Positions 20,662 to 29,404 of a DNA stretch of 64,000 nucleotides are shown here, piece after piece. The DNA lies in the NCBI RefSeq assembly GCF_000585375.1, contig NZ_KK073874.1:3038001-3102000 (forward strand), read 5' to 3'. Origin of the DNA: Cryptosporangium arvum DSM 44712. GTDB taxonomy: Bacteria; Actinomycetota; Actinomycetes; Mycobacteriales; Cryptosporangiaceae. Position numbers and translations under genes: made by a program. The notes under the pieces are model-generated. The model did not search any database, was not told the origin of the DNA, and was given only the letters and a program-made list of their open reading frames with translations. Each line of letters begins with the position of its first letter. Position 1 is the first letter of the stretch.

Positions 20662-21843
20662 ATGGCGAGCACCAGGGATTGGTTCGAGACCGTCGCGGAA
20701 GCGCAGCGGCGGGCGAAGAAGCGGCTGCCGAAGCCGGTCTACCTCGCGCTGCTGGGCGGTGCCGAGGCCGGCGCGACGATGGACGACAACGTCAACGCCT
20801 TCCGCGAGCTCGGATTCCGTCCGCGCATCGCCGACCTGCCGGCCAGCCGGGAGCTGTCCACCACCGTGATGGGCCAGCAGATCGCGTTCCCGGTACTCAT
20901 CTCCCCGACCGGTGTCCAGGCCGTCGACCCGGACGGCGAGGTCGCGGTGGCCAAGGCCGCGTCGCAGCTCGGTACCGCGATGGGCCTGTCCTCGTTCGCG
21001 TCCAAGCCGATCGAGGAGGTCATCAAGGAGAACGAGAAGCTCTTCTTCCAGTCGTACTGGGTCGGCAGCCGGGACGCCATGCTCGCCCGCGCCGAGCGGG
21101 CCCGCGCGGCCGGCGCGAAGGGCCTGATCGTCACGCTCGACTGGGTCTTCGACTCCCGCCGCGACTGGGGCAGCCCGTTCATCCCCGAGCGGATCAACGC
21201 CGAGGCGGTCCGCAAGTACGCGTTCCCGGTGGCGGCGCGCCCCGGGTACCTCTACCGCTGGATCCGCAGCGGCGCGCTGCCCGACCTCGGCGTGCCGAAC
21301 CTGGTGCTGCCGGGCGAGGAGGTGCCCACGTTCTTCGGCGCCTACGGCCAGTGGATCCAGACCCCGGCCCCCACCTGGGACGACCTGCAGTGGCTGCGTG
21401 AGCAGTGGGGCGGGCCGTTCATGATCAAGGGCATCACCCACCCCGACGACGCCCGGCGCGCGGTCGACATCGGCGCCACCGCGATCTCGGTGTCGAACCA
21501 CGGCGGCAACAACCTCGACTCGACGCCGGCGACGATCCGCCTGCTCCCGGCGGTCGCGGACGCGGTCGGCGACCAGATCGAGGTGCTGCTCGACGGAGGG
21601 ATCCGGCGCGGGAGCGACGTCGTGAAGGCGCTCGCGCTCGGGGCTCGTGCGGTGCTGATCGGCCGGGCGTACCTGTGGGGGATGGGGGCGAACGGGGAGA
21701 AGGGCGTGAACAACGTCCTGGTGATCATCCGCGACGGCATCAGCGAGACGCTCTACGGTCTCGGCAAGTCGTCGATCCATCATCTGACGCCCGACGACCT
21801 GGTGATCCCGGCCGACTTCACCCGCAGCGGCACCAAACACTGA
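20662..21843 (+). CDS. mftD: MftD-like FMN-dependent alpha-hydroxy-acid dehydrogenase (mycofactocin-associated type)
   Basis: 393-residue FMN enzyme of the lactate dehydrogenase/glycolate oxidase family. It shows NVNAFRELGFRPRIADLPASR near residue 43, FPVLISPTGVQAVDPDGEVA (FMN contacts), the catalytic His region SVSNHGGNNLDSTPAT and the phosphate-binding VLLDGGIRRGSDVVKAL...ARAVLIGRAYLWG. The pattern is that of MftD, the heme/flavin partner in mycofactocin clusters. The mftA, mftB, mftC, mftE and mftF genes are not in the window, so it stands alone here. The ATG at 20662 lacks a strong ribosome-binding site. It lies downstream of a terminator, and an unrelated system follows 102 bp later. A plain L-lactate dehydrogenase role is the alternative. 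Confidence 0.85.
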   Translation: MASTRDWFETVAEAQRRAKKRLPKPVYLALLGGAEAGATMDDNVNAFRELGFRPRIADLPASRELSTTVMGQQIAFPVLISPTGVQAVDPDGEVAVAKAASQLGTAMGLSSFASKPIEEVIKENEKLFFQSYWVGSRDAMLARAERARAAGAKGLIVTLDWVFDSRRDWGSPFIPERINAEAVRKYAFPVAARPGYLYRWIRSGALPDLGVPNLVLPGEEVPTFFGAYGQWIQTPAPTWDDLQWLREQWGGPFMIKGITHPDDARRAVDIGATAISVSNHGGNNLDSTPATIRLLPAVADAVGDQIEVLLDGGIRRGSDVVKALALGARAVLIGRAYLWGMGANGEKGVNNVLVIIRDGISETLYGLGKSSIHHLTPDDLVIPADFTRSGTKH

Positions 21844-21945
21844 CACGATCCGGTGGTACCCGGACGCCACCGGATCCACTACGGAGCACCCGCGCGTTGA
21901 CCGCGCGTCCTACCCTGGTGACCCACGGTTATCAAGGAGGATGCC

Positions 21946-24129
21946 GTGACGAGTGGGGACGGGTCGGGTCCGGAGAAGGATCGGCTGTACTGGCGGTACC
22001 TGGTCGCGTTCGGCCTCGCGACCTGCGCGATCGGGGGCCCGGCGGCGGCCACCGACCTGCCCGACTCGGCGTTCGCGTGGGTTCTGCTCGGTGTGACGGC
22101 GATGATCGGCGGGGTCGCCGCGACCGAGGCGATGGACGCGGCGATCCGCCGGGTCCAGGAGAAGGTCACCGCCTCCCGCGCGATCGCCGCCGGTCCCTCC
22201 GACCCGGATCCGGACCCCGCCCCGGAGCCCGGTCCCGGTTCCGTGCCGGATCCCGATCCGGAGCCGGTCGGGAGGCCGGTGGCGAAGGGCCGGACGCGGC
22301 TGCCGTCGTTCGTGCTGCCGGCGCTGGTGGTCCTCGTCGCGCTCCTGGTCGGGATCTCGATCCCGCAGGTACGCGACGCGGTCTACTTCTGGATGTACGG
22401 CTGCAGCCCGCCCCCCACGCTGCGCGTGCTCACCAGCGCCGAGGGCCTCGCGCCGGTGTCCGAGCTCGCACGCGCCTACGAGCGGGCCAGCGCGGCCGAG
22501 CACGACGGGTGCCCCGCGGCCGACCTCTACGTCTACGCGGCCGACACCGGCGCGGCCCCGATCGACGACGCCCGCGAGGCCGACCGGGAGTACGGGGTCG
22601 TGAGCGGCGGCCTGGCCAACGGCTGGCCCAGCGAGAGCCTCGGCGCGTTCGGCCCCCGCCCGGACGTCTGGCTGCCCGACACGAGCGTCGACGTCGCCAG
22701 GGTCCGGGCCCTGACCGGGGGTGACGGCACGCTGATCCCGGCGCGGGTGCCGTCGCTCGGCGTCACCCCGGTCGTTCTCGGCGTCCCGAGGGGTGTGTTC
22801 GCGCGGAGCCCCGACCGGTGGCGGCAGCGCTCCTGGGCCGGCGTGCTGGCCGAGGCCGAGAAGCAGGGCGTCCCGGTCCTGCGCCCGGGGCCGCCCCGCT
22901 CGGCGACCGGCGAGATCGCCACCGAGTTCGTCTACCGCAGCGTCGGGCCGGCTCCCGACCAGCGGGCCGACGCGGTCCAGCGGGTCGAGCGCCAGATCGG
23001 TCTCGCGTTCGGCCGCGGCCGGTACACCGCCGGTGACGCGCTCGCGCTGCTCTGCCAGCGGCGCGAGCGCACGGACGTCGCCAGCGCGATGATCGTCACC
23101 GAGCAGCAGCTCGTCCGCTACAACCAGGGCCGGCCGCTGGGCGACAACTGCCCGCTGGAGGAGCGCGACAGCACCGGCCAGCGCCTCGACGAGGCGAAGC
23201 AGCTGGTGGCGGTGTACCCCACCGGCACCGGGAGCCTCGACCACCCGTTCGTCGAGCTGCGCTGGCCGGACCGCACGACCAAACCGGCGAAGCTGATCCG
23301 GGCCTGGAAGACGTGGCTGACCTCGGAGAGTGGGCGGCAGGCGCTGATCGACGCCGGGCTGCGCCCCGCGTCGGACGGCAAGGGCGCGGTACCGGTGTCC
23401 GAGCCGCTGACCGGGAAGTGGGGCGCCGACGCCGCCGCGCTGTTCGAGCGCACCAGCCCGTCGGCCCAGCAGGTCCTCGAGGCGCGCACCCGATACGACA
23501 ACGCCAAACCGCAGGCGCGGACGCTCGTGCTGCTGGACACGTCGGGGTCGATGGGCGACGCGGTGAGCACGGCCTCGCGGCGCAACTCCGGCCAGACCGC
23601 GGAGTGGACCCGGCTCGACGCCGCCCGCCAGGCGTTGCGCGCGGCGGCCCCGCAGGTGGCGCCGGACGACGAGGTCGGCGTGTGGGGCTTCTCGAGCACC
23701 CGGATCCCGCCCGACCGGTTGCTCCCGGTCGAGAAGCGCGACCCCGGCGCGCTCGGGAAGGCGATGGTGCGGCTGGACGCGGTCCGCGCGCAGGGCGGCA
23801 CCCCGCTCTACCGGGCGATCGAGGCCGGGCTGGCCGGGCTGGACGGCTCCTCCGGGGACCGGACCGTCACGCTCATCGTGATCACCGACGGCGAGGACAC
23901 CGACACCGCTCCGGGGCGTCCCACGCCCGACCGGCTGCGCGCGGACGCCTCCGCCGCCGGGATCCGGGTGTCGGTCGTCGCGATGGGCGACGCCAGCTGC
24001 GCCGGACCGGCGTTGCACACGCTGACGACCGCCACCGGCGGGGAGTGCGTCGACGCCGCGAGCCCGACGCTGGCGCCCGCGCTGGTGGGCCTGTTCGACG
24101 CGGTGAGAGGGGGCCGGGGTGGGAACTGA
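21946..24129 (+). CDS. Membrane-anchored binding-protein/VWA fusion protein
   Basis: 727 residues. Two N-terminal helices (about 18-65) and a third (about 118-138) are separated by a Pro/Asp-rich linker. A large presumably extracellular segment follows, resembling an extracellular solute-binding domain (about 160-500, e.g. LRVLTSAEGLAPVSELARAYERAS). A C-terminal VWA domain (about 520-720) has an intact metal site: DTSGSMGD, the Thr in QGGTPLYRAI and ITDGEDTDT. The start is GTG at 21946 with AAGGAGG 5 nt upstream. It overlaps the next gene by 11 bp, so the two products are made together. VWA domains bind protein partners through a divalent metal; the function of this fusion is unknown. Confidence 0.85.
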   Translation: MTSGDGSGPEKDRLYWRYLVAFGLATCAIGGPAAATDLPDSAFAWVLLGVTAMIGGVAATEAMDAAIRRVQEKVTASRAIAAGPSDPDPDPAPEPGPGSVPDPDPEPVGRPVAKGRTRLPSFVLPALVVLVALLVGISIPQVRDAVYFWMYGCSPPPTLRVLTSAEGLAPVSELARAYERASAAEHDGCPAADLYVYAADTGAAPIDDAREADREYGVVSGGLANGWPSESLGAFGPRPDVWLPDTSVDVARVRALTGGDGTLIPARVPSLGVTPVVLGVPRGVFARSPDRWRQRSWAGVLAEAEKQGVPVLRPGPPRSATGEIATEFVYRSVGPAPDQRADAVQRVERQIGLAFGRGRYTAGDALALLCQRRERTDVASAMIVTEQQLVRYNQGRPLGDNCPLEERDSTGQRLDEAKQLVAVYPTGTGSLDHPFVELRWPDRTTKPAKLIRAWKTWLTSESGRQALIDAGLRPASDGKGAVPVSEPLTGKWGADAAALFERTSPSAQQVLEARTRYDNAKPQARTLVLLDTSGSMGDAVSTASRRNSGQTAEWTRLDAARQALRAAAPQVAPDDEVGVWGFSSTRIPPDRLLPVEKRDPGALGKAMVRLDAVRAQGGTPLYRAIEAGLAGLDGSSGDRTVTLIVITDGEDTDTAPGRPTPDRLRADASAAGIRVSVVAMGDASCAGPALHTLTTATGGECVDAASPTLAPALVGLFDAVRGGRGGN

Positions 24130-25471
24130 TCGGCGGTACGTCTCCGGGCTGGGGGAGTGGTACCGGGCCGGGCGGTCGTGGGTGGACGAGCACCGCGGCC
24201 GGTCGGGTCTGGTGGCGGGCGTCCTGATCGGGGTGCTCCTGGCGGCGACCACGGTGTACGCGGTCCCGCGCCTGATCGACTCCACCTGGGAGGACGGCGA
24301 GCTCGTCCTGCTCAGCGGCCAGGACGACAGCGTCGGCGACCAGCGGCAGCAGCTCATCGACGAGTGGAACGCCCTGCACCCCGACCACCGGGTGCGCATC
24401 GAGGAGATCCGCAGCATCGCCGACGCCGAGCGCGGCGAGATGCTCGCCCGGGCCGGCGGTGACGGTCCGGCCGTCGACGTACTGAACCTCGACGTCGCCT
24501 GGCTGCCGGAGTTCGCCGAGGCCGGGCTGCTGCGCCGGATCGCCGACGACACCGTCGACCGGGCCGCGTTCCTGGCCGGCCCGCTGAGCACCTGCGAGTA
24601 CGACGACCGGGTCTGGGCGTTGCCGTTCAACACCGACGCCGCGCTGCTCTACCGCCGCAAGGACTACCTGCCGTCCGAGCCGCCCTCCTGGACGTCGTTC
24701 ACCGGCAGCCTGGACATGCTCTTCAAAGGCAACGCGCTGCAGAAGGCCGGCCCGCAGGCCGGTCTGGTGACCCAGCTCGGCGACTACGAGGGCCTGACGG
24801 TCAACGCGCTGGAGATGGTGTGGGCGGCCGGCGGGGAGATCGTCGACGAGGACGGCGAGGTGAGGGTCGACTCCCGCGCCGCCCAGGCCGGCCTCAACTA
24901 CCTGGTCGACGGCCTGAAGACCGACCCGAAGCGGATCTTCCCGGGCTCGGTCGGGTACTCCGAGGCCGACAGCACCTCCGCGTTCCTGCAGGACCAGGCG
25001 ATGTACCTGCGCAACTGGCCGGTGGCCTACCGGGCCCTGGAGGAGCAGGACCGGGAGTCCGGCCGGGCGGAGAAGGACTCCCGCTACGCGGTGTCGGCGC
25101 TGCCGTGGCCGAGCGTCCTGGGCGGGCAGAACCTCGCGGTCGCCGGGCGCAGCGAGCACCCCCGCGCGGCGCGGGCGCTGATCGGCTTCCTCACCGACTC
25201 GCGCAGCCAGCAGATCCTGTTCGAGCGCGGCGGCTTCGCGGCCACCCGCAAGGTCGTCTACCAGGACGCCGAGGTCCGGAAGAACTACCGGTACGCGGCG
25301 GCGCTGCTGGAGTCGCTCGAACGCGCGCGGCCCCGGCCGCGGTCGCCGCACTACGCGTTGTTCAGCGAGGTGCTGCGGGGCGCGCTGCACGAGGGGTTGG
25401 TGACCGGTGACTGGCCGCCACCGGACCTGGCCGACGATCTGCGCGCCGCGCTGCGCGGCCAGCGGCGGTAG
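24119..25471 (+). CDS. Membrane-tethered extracellular solute-binding protein (partner of VWA protein)
   Basis: 450 residues. A short cytoplasmic N-terminus is followed by one helix (GLVAGVLIGVLLAATTVYAVP, residues 30-50) and then a sugar-type extracellular solute-binding domain: IDEWNALHPDHRVRIEEI, VDVLNLDVAWLPEFAEAGLLR, RVWALPFNTDAALLYRRKDYLP. There is no lipobox, so it is an anchored rather than lipidated binding protein. The GTG start lies inside the end of the VWA gene (11-bp overlap). No permease or ATPase gene is adjacent, which argues for sensing or cell-surface binding rather than import. Confidence 0.87.
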   Translation: MGTDRRYVSGLGEWYRAGRSWVDEHRGRSGLVAGVLIGVLLAATTVYAVPRLIDSTWEDGELVLLSGQDDSVGDQRQQLIDEWNALHPDHRVRIEEIRSIADAERGEMLARAGGDGPAVDVLNLDVAWLPEFAEAGLLRRIADDTVDRAAFLAGPLSTCEYDDRVWALPFNTDAALLYRRKDYLPSEPPSWTSFTGSLDMLFKGNALQKAGPQAGLVTQLGDYEGLTVNALEMVWAAGGEIVDEDGEVRVDSRAAQAGLNYLVDGLKTDPKRIFPGSVGYSEADSTSAFLQDQAMYLRNWPVAYRALEEQDRESGRAEKDSRYAVSALPWPSVLGGQNLAVAGRSEHPRAARALIGFLTDSRSQQILFERGGFAATRKVVYQDAEVRKNYRYAAALLESLERARPRPRSPHYALFSEVLRGALHEGLVTGDWPPPDLADDLRAALRGQRR

Positions 25472-25604
25472 CCGTTCGGCGCGCGGATCGGGCCGTTCAA
25501 CGCTCGATCTGATTAACGCTGCGTAGATCGGGCAGGGTTGCACACTGAAACCAACAAGTATCACCGGTTTACCCGGATAGCCCAACTTCGCTGCGGAGGG
25601 CGCC

Positions 25605-27014
25605 GTGTCTTTTTTGTCCGCACTTGATCGCCGCCACACGGTGGCCCCGGAGGGGTTCAGCCGCTGGCTCATCCCGCCGGCGGCGCTGTCCGTGCACCTC
25701 TGCATCGGGCAGGCGTACGCCACGAGCGTCTACAAGAACTCGCTCGTCGCCCACTTCGACGTGAGCCAGACCGCGATCGGCATCATCTTCAGCATCGCGA
25801 TCGTCATGCTCGGCCTCTCCGCCGCCGTCGCCGGCACCTGGGTGGAGACGAATGGGCCCCGCAAGGCAATGTTCGTCTCGGCGTGCTTCTGGGGCACCGG
25901 CTTCCTGGTCGGTGCGCTCGGCATCGCCACCGAGCAGCTGTGGCTGGTCTACCTCGGCTACGGCTTCCTCGGCGGCATCGGCCTCGGCATCGGGTACATC
26001 TCGCCGGTCTCGACGCTGATCAAGTGGTTCCCCGACCGTCCCGGGCTGGCCACCGGCCTGGCGATCATGGGCTTCGGCGGCGGCGCGCTGATCGCCAGCC
26101 CGGCGTCGCGTCAGCTGATGTCGTTCTACGACTCCGGCTACGACCCGTCCGACGCGAAGTCGATCGCCGACGGGCACGCGCTGGTCATGCTGTTCCTGAC
26201 GCTCGGCATCGTCTACTTCGTCATCATGATGTTCGGCGTCGTCAACATCCGGGTGCCGCGGGAAGGCTGGCGTCCGGAGGGCTTCGACCCCGCCGCGGTG
26301 GCGGCGAAGCCGATGGTCACCACGGCCAGCGTGTCGGCCGCGAACGCGATCAGGACGCCGTCGTTCTGGCTGCTGTGGATCGTGCTGTTCTGCAACGTCA
26401 CCGCCGGTATCGGCATCCTCGAGCAGGCCAGCCCGATGATCCAGGACTTCTTCCGGGACGGCGACGCGTCGGCGGTCGGGGTGTCCGCGGCGGCCGGCTT
26501 CGTCGGGTTGCTCTCGCTGTTCAACATGGGTGGCCGGTTCATCTGGTCGTCCACCTCGGACGTCGTCGGGCGCAAGCGCATCTACATGCTCTACCTCGGC
26601 GTCGGCATCCTGCTCTACGTGTTGCTGGCCTCGGTCGGTGACTCCGCGACCTGGCTGTTCGTGCTGCTGGCCGGCGTCATCATCTCGTTCTACGGCGGCG
26701 GCTTCGCCACCGTGCCGGCCTACCTGCGTGACCTGTTCGGCACGTTCCAGGTCGGCGCGATCCACGGGCGGCTGCTGACCGCCTGGTCCGCGGCCGGCGT
26801 CGCCGGTCCGCTGATCATCAACGGCTTCCTCGACGCCCAGGGCGAGCCGGGTTCGCTCACCTCGTCGGCGTACCGGCCGGCGCTCTTCACCATGGTGGGC
26901 GTGCTGGCCGTCGGGTTCGTCGCGAACCTGCTGATCCGGCCGGTGGCCGAGAAGTACCACGAGAAGTCGGCTCCGACGGAGCCCACCGCCGAGACCGAGG
27001 AGGCAAAAGCATGA
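25605..27014 (+). CDS. OFA-family MFS transporter (oxalate/formate antiporter type)
   Basis: 469-residue, 12-helix MFS carrier. VHLCIGQAYATSVYKNSLVAHF in helix 1 and SPVSTLIKWFPDRPGLATGLAIMGFGGGALIASP in the centre are hallmarks of the oxalate:formate antiporter family. The real substrate in actinobacteria is usually unproven and could be another small carboxylate. The GTG at 25605 has GGAGG 5 nt upstream. Its stop codon overlaps the start of a 37-residue membrane gene (ATGA), which looks like a dedicated small subunit. The 133 bp before it contain no gene. Confidence 0.9.
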   Translation: MSFLSALDRRHTVAPEGFSRWLIPPAALSVHLCIGQAYATSVYKNSLVAHFDVSQTAIGIIFSIAIVMLGLSAAVAGTWVETNGPRKAMFVSACFWGTGFLVGALGIATEQLWLVYLGYGFLGGIGLGIGYISPVSTLIKWFPDRPGLATGLAIMGFGGGALIASPASRQLMSFYDSGYDPSDAKSIADGHALVMLFLTLGIVYFVIMMFGVVNIRVPREGWRPEGFDPAAVAAKPMVTTASVSAANAIRTPSFWLLWIVLFCNVTAGIGILEQASPMIQDFFRDGDASAVGVSAAAGFVGLLSLFNMGGRFIWSSTSDVVGRKRIYMLYLGVGILLYVLLASVGDSATWLFVLLAGVIISFYGGGFATVPAYLRDLFGTFQVGAIHGRLLTAWSAAGVAGPLIINGFLDAQGEPGSLTSSAYRPALFTMVGVLAVGFVANLLIRPVAEKYHEKSAPTEPTAETEEAKA

Positions 27015-27124
27015 GTGAGCAGACGCAGCGGATCCGGCTGGTGGTCTCCTGGCTCCTGGTGACGGTGCTGCTGGGTTACGGCATCGTCCAGACGCTCATC
27101 ACCGCGGCCAAGCTGTTCGAGTAA
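27011..27124 (+). CDS. 37-residue single-helix partner of the OFA transporter (MFS small subunit)
   Basis: A very short gene encoding MSEQTQRIRL followed by one hydrophobic helix (residues 10-29, VVSWLLVTVLLGYGIVQTLI) and the tail TAAKLFE. The ATG overlaps the stop of the OFA carrier by 4 bp, so translation is coupled. Small proteins of this kind are annotated elsewhere as MFS transporter small subunit and occur next to OFA carriers. It probably packs against the carrier in the membrane; that is inference. It ends 6 bp before the inverted repeat that precedes the first sigma gene. Confidence 0.8.
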   Translation: MSEQTQRIRLVVSWLLVTVLLGYGIVQTLITAAKLFE

Positions 27125-27130
27125 ACAGAT

Positions 27131-27174
27131 CGCCTCTCCTCCGGCGTCCTACTGGCGACATCGGAGGAGAGGCG
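27131..27174 (+). promoter_or_regulatory. Inverted repeat masking the ribosome-binding site of sigma gene 1
   Basis: CGCCTCTCCTCC (27131-27142) is perfectly complementary to GGAGGAGAGGCG (27163-27174), with a 20-nt loop. The right arm is the Shine-Dalgarno sequence, ending 5 nt before the ATG. If both arms are transcribed the start site would be hidden. Related repeats precede the two following sigma genes. Confidence 0.7.
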
Positions 27175-27179
27175 TACTG

Positions 27180-27671
27180 ATGACATCTGACGGGGAGTCG
27201 TTCGACTCCTACGTTGCCGCGGAGGGCGCCGCCCTGCTGCGGTTCGCGCACGTGCTCACCGGTGACCACCACCTGGCCGAGGACCTCGTCCAGGAAGCGT
27301 TGGTCAAGGCGCACCGGCGCTGGAGCCGCATCGACCGGCCCGGCGCGTACGTCAAGAAGGCCGTGCTCCGGCAGTACCTGTCCTGGCGCAGACGCCGCTC
27401 GTCCGGCGAACGGCCCACCGACGCCACGCTCGAGGGCACCGCCGCCCAGCGTGACGTCGCCGAGCAGGTGACCGACCGGCACGCGCTCCGCGGGCTGCTC
27501 GCGACCTTGCCGCGCCAGCAGCGTGCCGTGCTCGTCCTGCGCTTCTTCGAGGATCTGGACGACGCCACGATCGCCGAGCTCATCGGCTGCTCGGCCACCA
27601 CCGTGCGTGCCCATGCCAGCAAAGGGCTGAGCCGGTTACGCCGGTCCGCCCAGACCGTCGACGCGGAGTGA
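27180..27671 (+). CDS. SigE-family ECF sigma factor (tandem copy 1)
   Basis: 163-residue extracytoplasmic-function sigma factor. Region 2 (about residues 8-75) contains LTGDHHLAEDLVQEALVKAHRRW and the arginine-rich SWRRRRSS. Region 4 (about 105-158) reads LPRQQRAVLVLRFFEDLDDATIAELIGCSATTVRAHASKGLSRLR and would contact the -35. The Shine-Dalgarno sequence sits in the right arm of a hairpin-forming repeat. The downstream gene, 10 bp away, encodes a membrane protein that is probably its anti-sigma or sensor partner. The pair is the first of three similar pairs in tandem. Confidence 0.95.
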   Translation: MTSDGESFDSYVAAEGAALLRFAHVLTGDHHLAEDLVQEALVKAHRRWSRIDRPGAYVKKAVLRQYLSWRRRRSSGERPTDATLEGTAAQRDVAEQVTDRHALRGLLATLPRQQRAVLVLRFFEDLDDATIAELIGCSATTVRAHASKGLSRLRRSAQTVDAE

Positions 27672-27681
27672 GGAGAACACC

Positions 27682-28845
27682 ATGACCGATATGGAGATCC
27701 AGCTCCGCGGAGCGATGGACGACCTGGCCGAGGACGCTCCATCGGCCGAGGGCCTGCTGAGCGCCGTGCACCGGCGCGGCCGGGCCGACCGGCGCCGCCG
27801 CCTGATCGTCGGGGCGGTCGCGGTGCTCGCGGCCGGCGTGCTCGGGGGCACTTCGATCGTCGCGGTCGCCGAGCGCTCCGACGAGCAGCAGGTGCAGACG
27901 CTCCAGGTGGCGATGCCGGCCGGCAGCAGCCGCAGCGCGCCGCCGTCGCCGGTGTCCACCGGCTGGCTGCCGAAGGGGTTCCCGGAACCGACCGTGCGGC
28001 TGCTCGGGCCGAACGCGTGGGGCCTGGACACCCGCCGCGACGAGGGGATGGCCGCGCTGCAGGTGCAGATCATGCCCGCGAAGCCGGTCGTACGCACCAA
28101 GCCGGGGACGCTGCTGACGCTCGCGCAGGGGGGCGTCGAGTACTCGCTGTACTGGGTGCCGACGCACGCACCCGGGGCACCGCCGTACGGCAACACGCCG
28201 CCCGAGGCGGAGGGCCCGTACGGCGAGTTGATCTTCGAGCGGCAGCCCGGCCAGTGGATCCGCATCATCGTGCAGAACTCCGCCGGTGACGTCGACCTCG
28301 GCATCACCCAGTCCGACCTGATCCGGATCGCGACCGGCCTGCGCGACGAGCCCCGCACGCTGCCCGACGCGATCGAGCTGGGCCTACTGCCGGGCAACGT
28401 CGTGTGGGGGCAGCTGAAGAACGAGGACTACGGCGTCTACGCGGGGTTCGTCGACGCGGACGCCCCCGCGCGTCCGGTCGACCAGAACGAGCAGCCCAAC
28501 GGGCACAACGGCAGTGTCGCGTCCCAGGTGGCGGTGTCGGTCGTCCCGCAGGACTCGCTCGACATCAGCGAGTTCGCGCCGCCGCTCAGCCCGCTCCCGG
28601 AGGAGGACCCGGACGGCGACGGCTCGTTCGGCACCACCCGGCGGCCGTCGCCTCCGGTGGTCGCCGAGGACGGGTCGGTGTACCGGCGCGACGGGTCGAC
28701 GACCGTGCTCTACCGGCTGGCGAGCAACCCGAAGCTGCTCGTGGTGGTGCGGGTGAAGGACGGCGTGATGTCCGGAGCGGAGCTGCTCAAGGTCGCGCGG
28801 AGCGTCCGCCTCGGCCCGGACGCGGCGGTGAAACCCGGGCGGTGA
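27682..28845 (+). CDS. Membrane partner of sigma 1 (putative anti-sigma/sensor)
   Basis: 387 residues. The N-terminal cytoplasmic part (about 1-40) has LLSAVHRRGRADRRRR before a single helix (about 41-62, LIVGAVAVLAAGVLGGTSIVAVA). An extracytoplasmic domain of about 320 residues follows and contains GELIFERQPGQWIRII, a motif shared with the partners of sigma 2 and 3. There is no zinc-binding anti-sigma motif (HxxxCxxC), so inhibition of the sigma factor is inferred from gene order and topology. The ATG at 27682 has GAGGAG upstream. It differs from its paralogues in an acidic, Pro-rich insertion around residues 295-330. Confidence 0.8.
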   Translation: MTDMEIQLRGAMDDLAEDAPSAEGLLSAVHRRGRADRRRRLIVGAVAVLAAGVLGGTSIVAVAERSDEQQVQTLQVAMPAGSSRSAPPSPVSTGWLPKGFPEPTVRLLGPNAWGLDTRRDEGMAALQVQIMPAKPVVRTKPGTLLTLAQGGVEYSLYWVPTHAPGAPPYGNTPPEAEGPYGELIFERQPGQWIRIIVQNSAGDVDLGITQSDLIRIATGLRDEPRTLPDAIELGLLPGNVVWGQLKNEDYGVYAGFVDADAPARPVDQNEQPNGHNGSVASQVAVSVVPQDSLDISEFAPPLSPLPEEDPDGDGSFGTTRRPSPPVVAEDGSVYRRDGSTTVLYRLASNPKLLVVVRVKDGVMSGAELLKVARSVRLGPDAAVKPGR

Positions 28846-28857
28846 CCCGGACCACGG

Positions 28858-28906
28858 CACGCGCCTGCTCCCGCGTCTTACTCCACGACACGGGAGGAGG
28901 CGCGTG
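28858..28906 (+). promoter_or_regulatory. Inverted repeat masking the ribosome-binding site of sigma gene 2
   Basis: CACGCGCCTGCTCCCG (28858-28873) pairs with CGGGAGGAGGCGCGTG (28891-28906) with one mismatch and a 17-nt loop. The loop shares CGTC and CGACA with the other two copies. The right arm holds the Shine-Dalgarno sequence. Confidence 0.65.
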
Positions 28907-28909
28907 CCG

Positions 28910-29404
28910 ATGGAGTCGTTCGACTCGTACGTGACCGCCGACGGCGCCGCGCTGCTGAGGTTCGCGCACGCCTTGACCGGCGATCACCACCTCGCCGAGG
29001 ACCTGGTCCAGGAGGCACTGGTCCGGACCCACCGCCGCTGGAACCGGGTCGATCAGCCGGGCGCCTACGTCCGCAAAGCGGTGGTGCGCCAGTTCCTGTC
29101 CTGGCGCCGGAGACGCTCGTCGGGTGAGATACCCGCGCCGGAGTTCGGCCGCGACGAGCCGTCGAGTGCCGACCACGCCGACGTGCTGGCCGACCAGGAC
29201 GCGCTCGCCGCGCTGCTGGCCACGTTGCCGCGTCAGCAGCGCGCGGTGCTCTTCCTGCGCTTCTTCGAGGATCTCGACGACGCCGCGATCGCGGACGTGC
29301 TCGGCTGCTCGGCGGTGACCGTCCGCGGTTACGCGAGCCGCGGGCTGGCCCGGTTACGCGAGTCGGCGCCGGAGACCTTCGTCCGGAACGGGAGGACGTC
29401 GTGA
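28910..29404 (+). CDS. SigE-family ECF sigma factor (tandem copy 2)
   Basis: 164 residues, MESFDSYVTADGAALL onward. Region 2 has LTGDHHLAEDLVQEALVRTHRRW and SWRRRRSSGE. Region 4 has LPRQQRAVLFLRFFEDLDDAAIADVLGCSAVTVRGYASRGLARLR. It is closely similar to copies 1 and 3, diverging mainly in the inter-domain linker (APEFGRDEPSSADHAD). I chose the ATG at 28910 because its distance from the Shine-Dalgarno matches copy 1; a GTG at 28904 would sit only 3 nt from GGAGG. The stop overlaps the partner gene's GTG by 4 bp. Confidence 0.94.
   Translation: MESFDSYVTADGAALLRFAHALTGDHHLAEDLVQEALVRTHRRWNRVDQPGAYVRKAVVRQFLSWRRRRSSGEIPAPEFGRDEPSSADHADVLADQDALAALLATLPRQQRAVLFLRFFEDLDDAAIADVLGCSAVTVRGYASRGLARLRESAPETFVRNGRTS

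Noticed and set aside
21910-24633. A 907-codon minus-strand frame opposite the VWA gene
   Set aside because: No domain is recognisable and it is antisense to a gene with clear MIDAS motifs and a good ribosome-binding site.
25472-25604. A TTGCAC / TATCAC promoter before the OFA transporter
   Set aside because: The spacer is only 15 bp and both boxes match poorly, so I do not list it as a feature.
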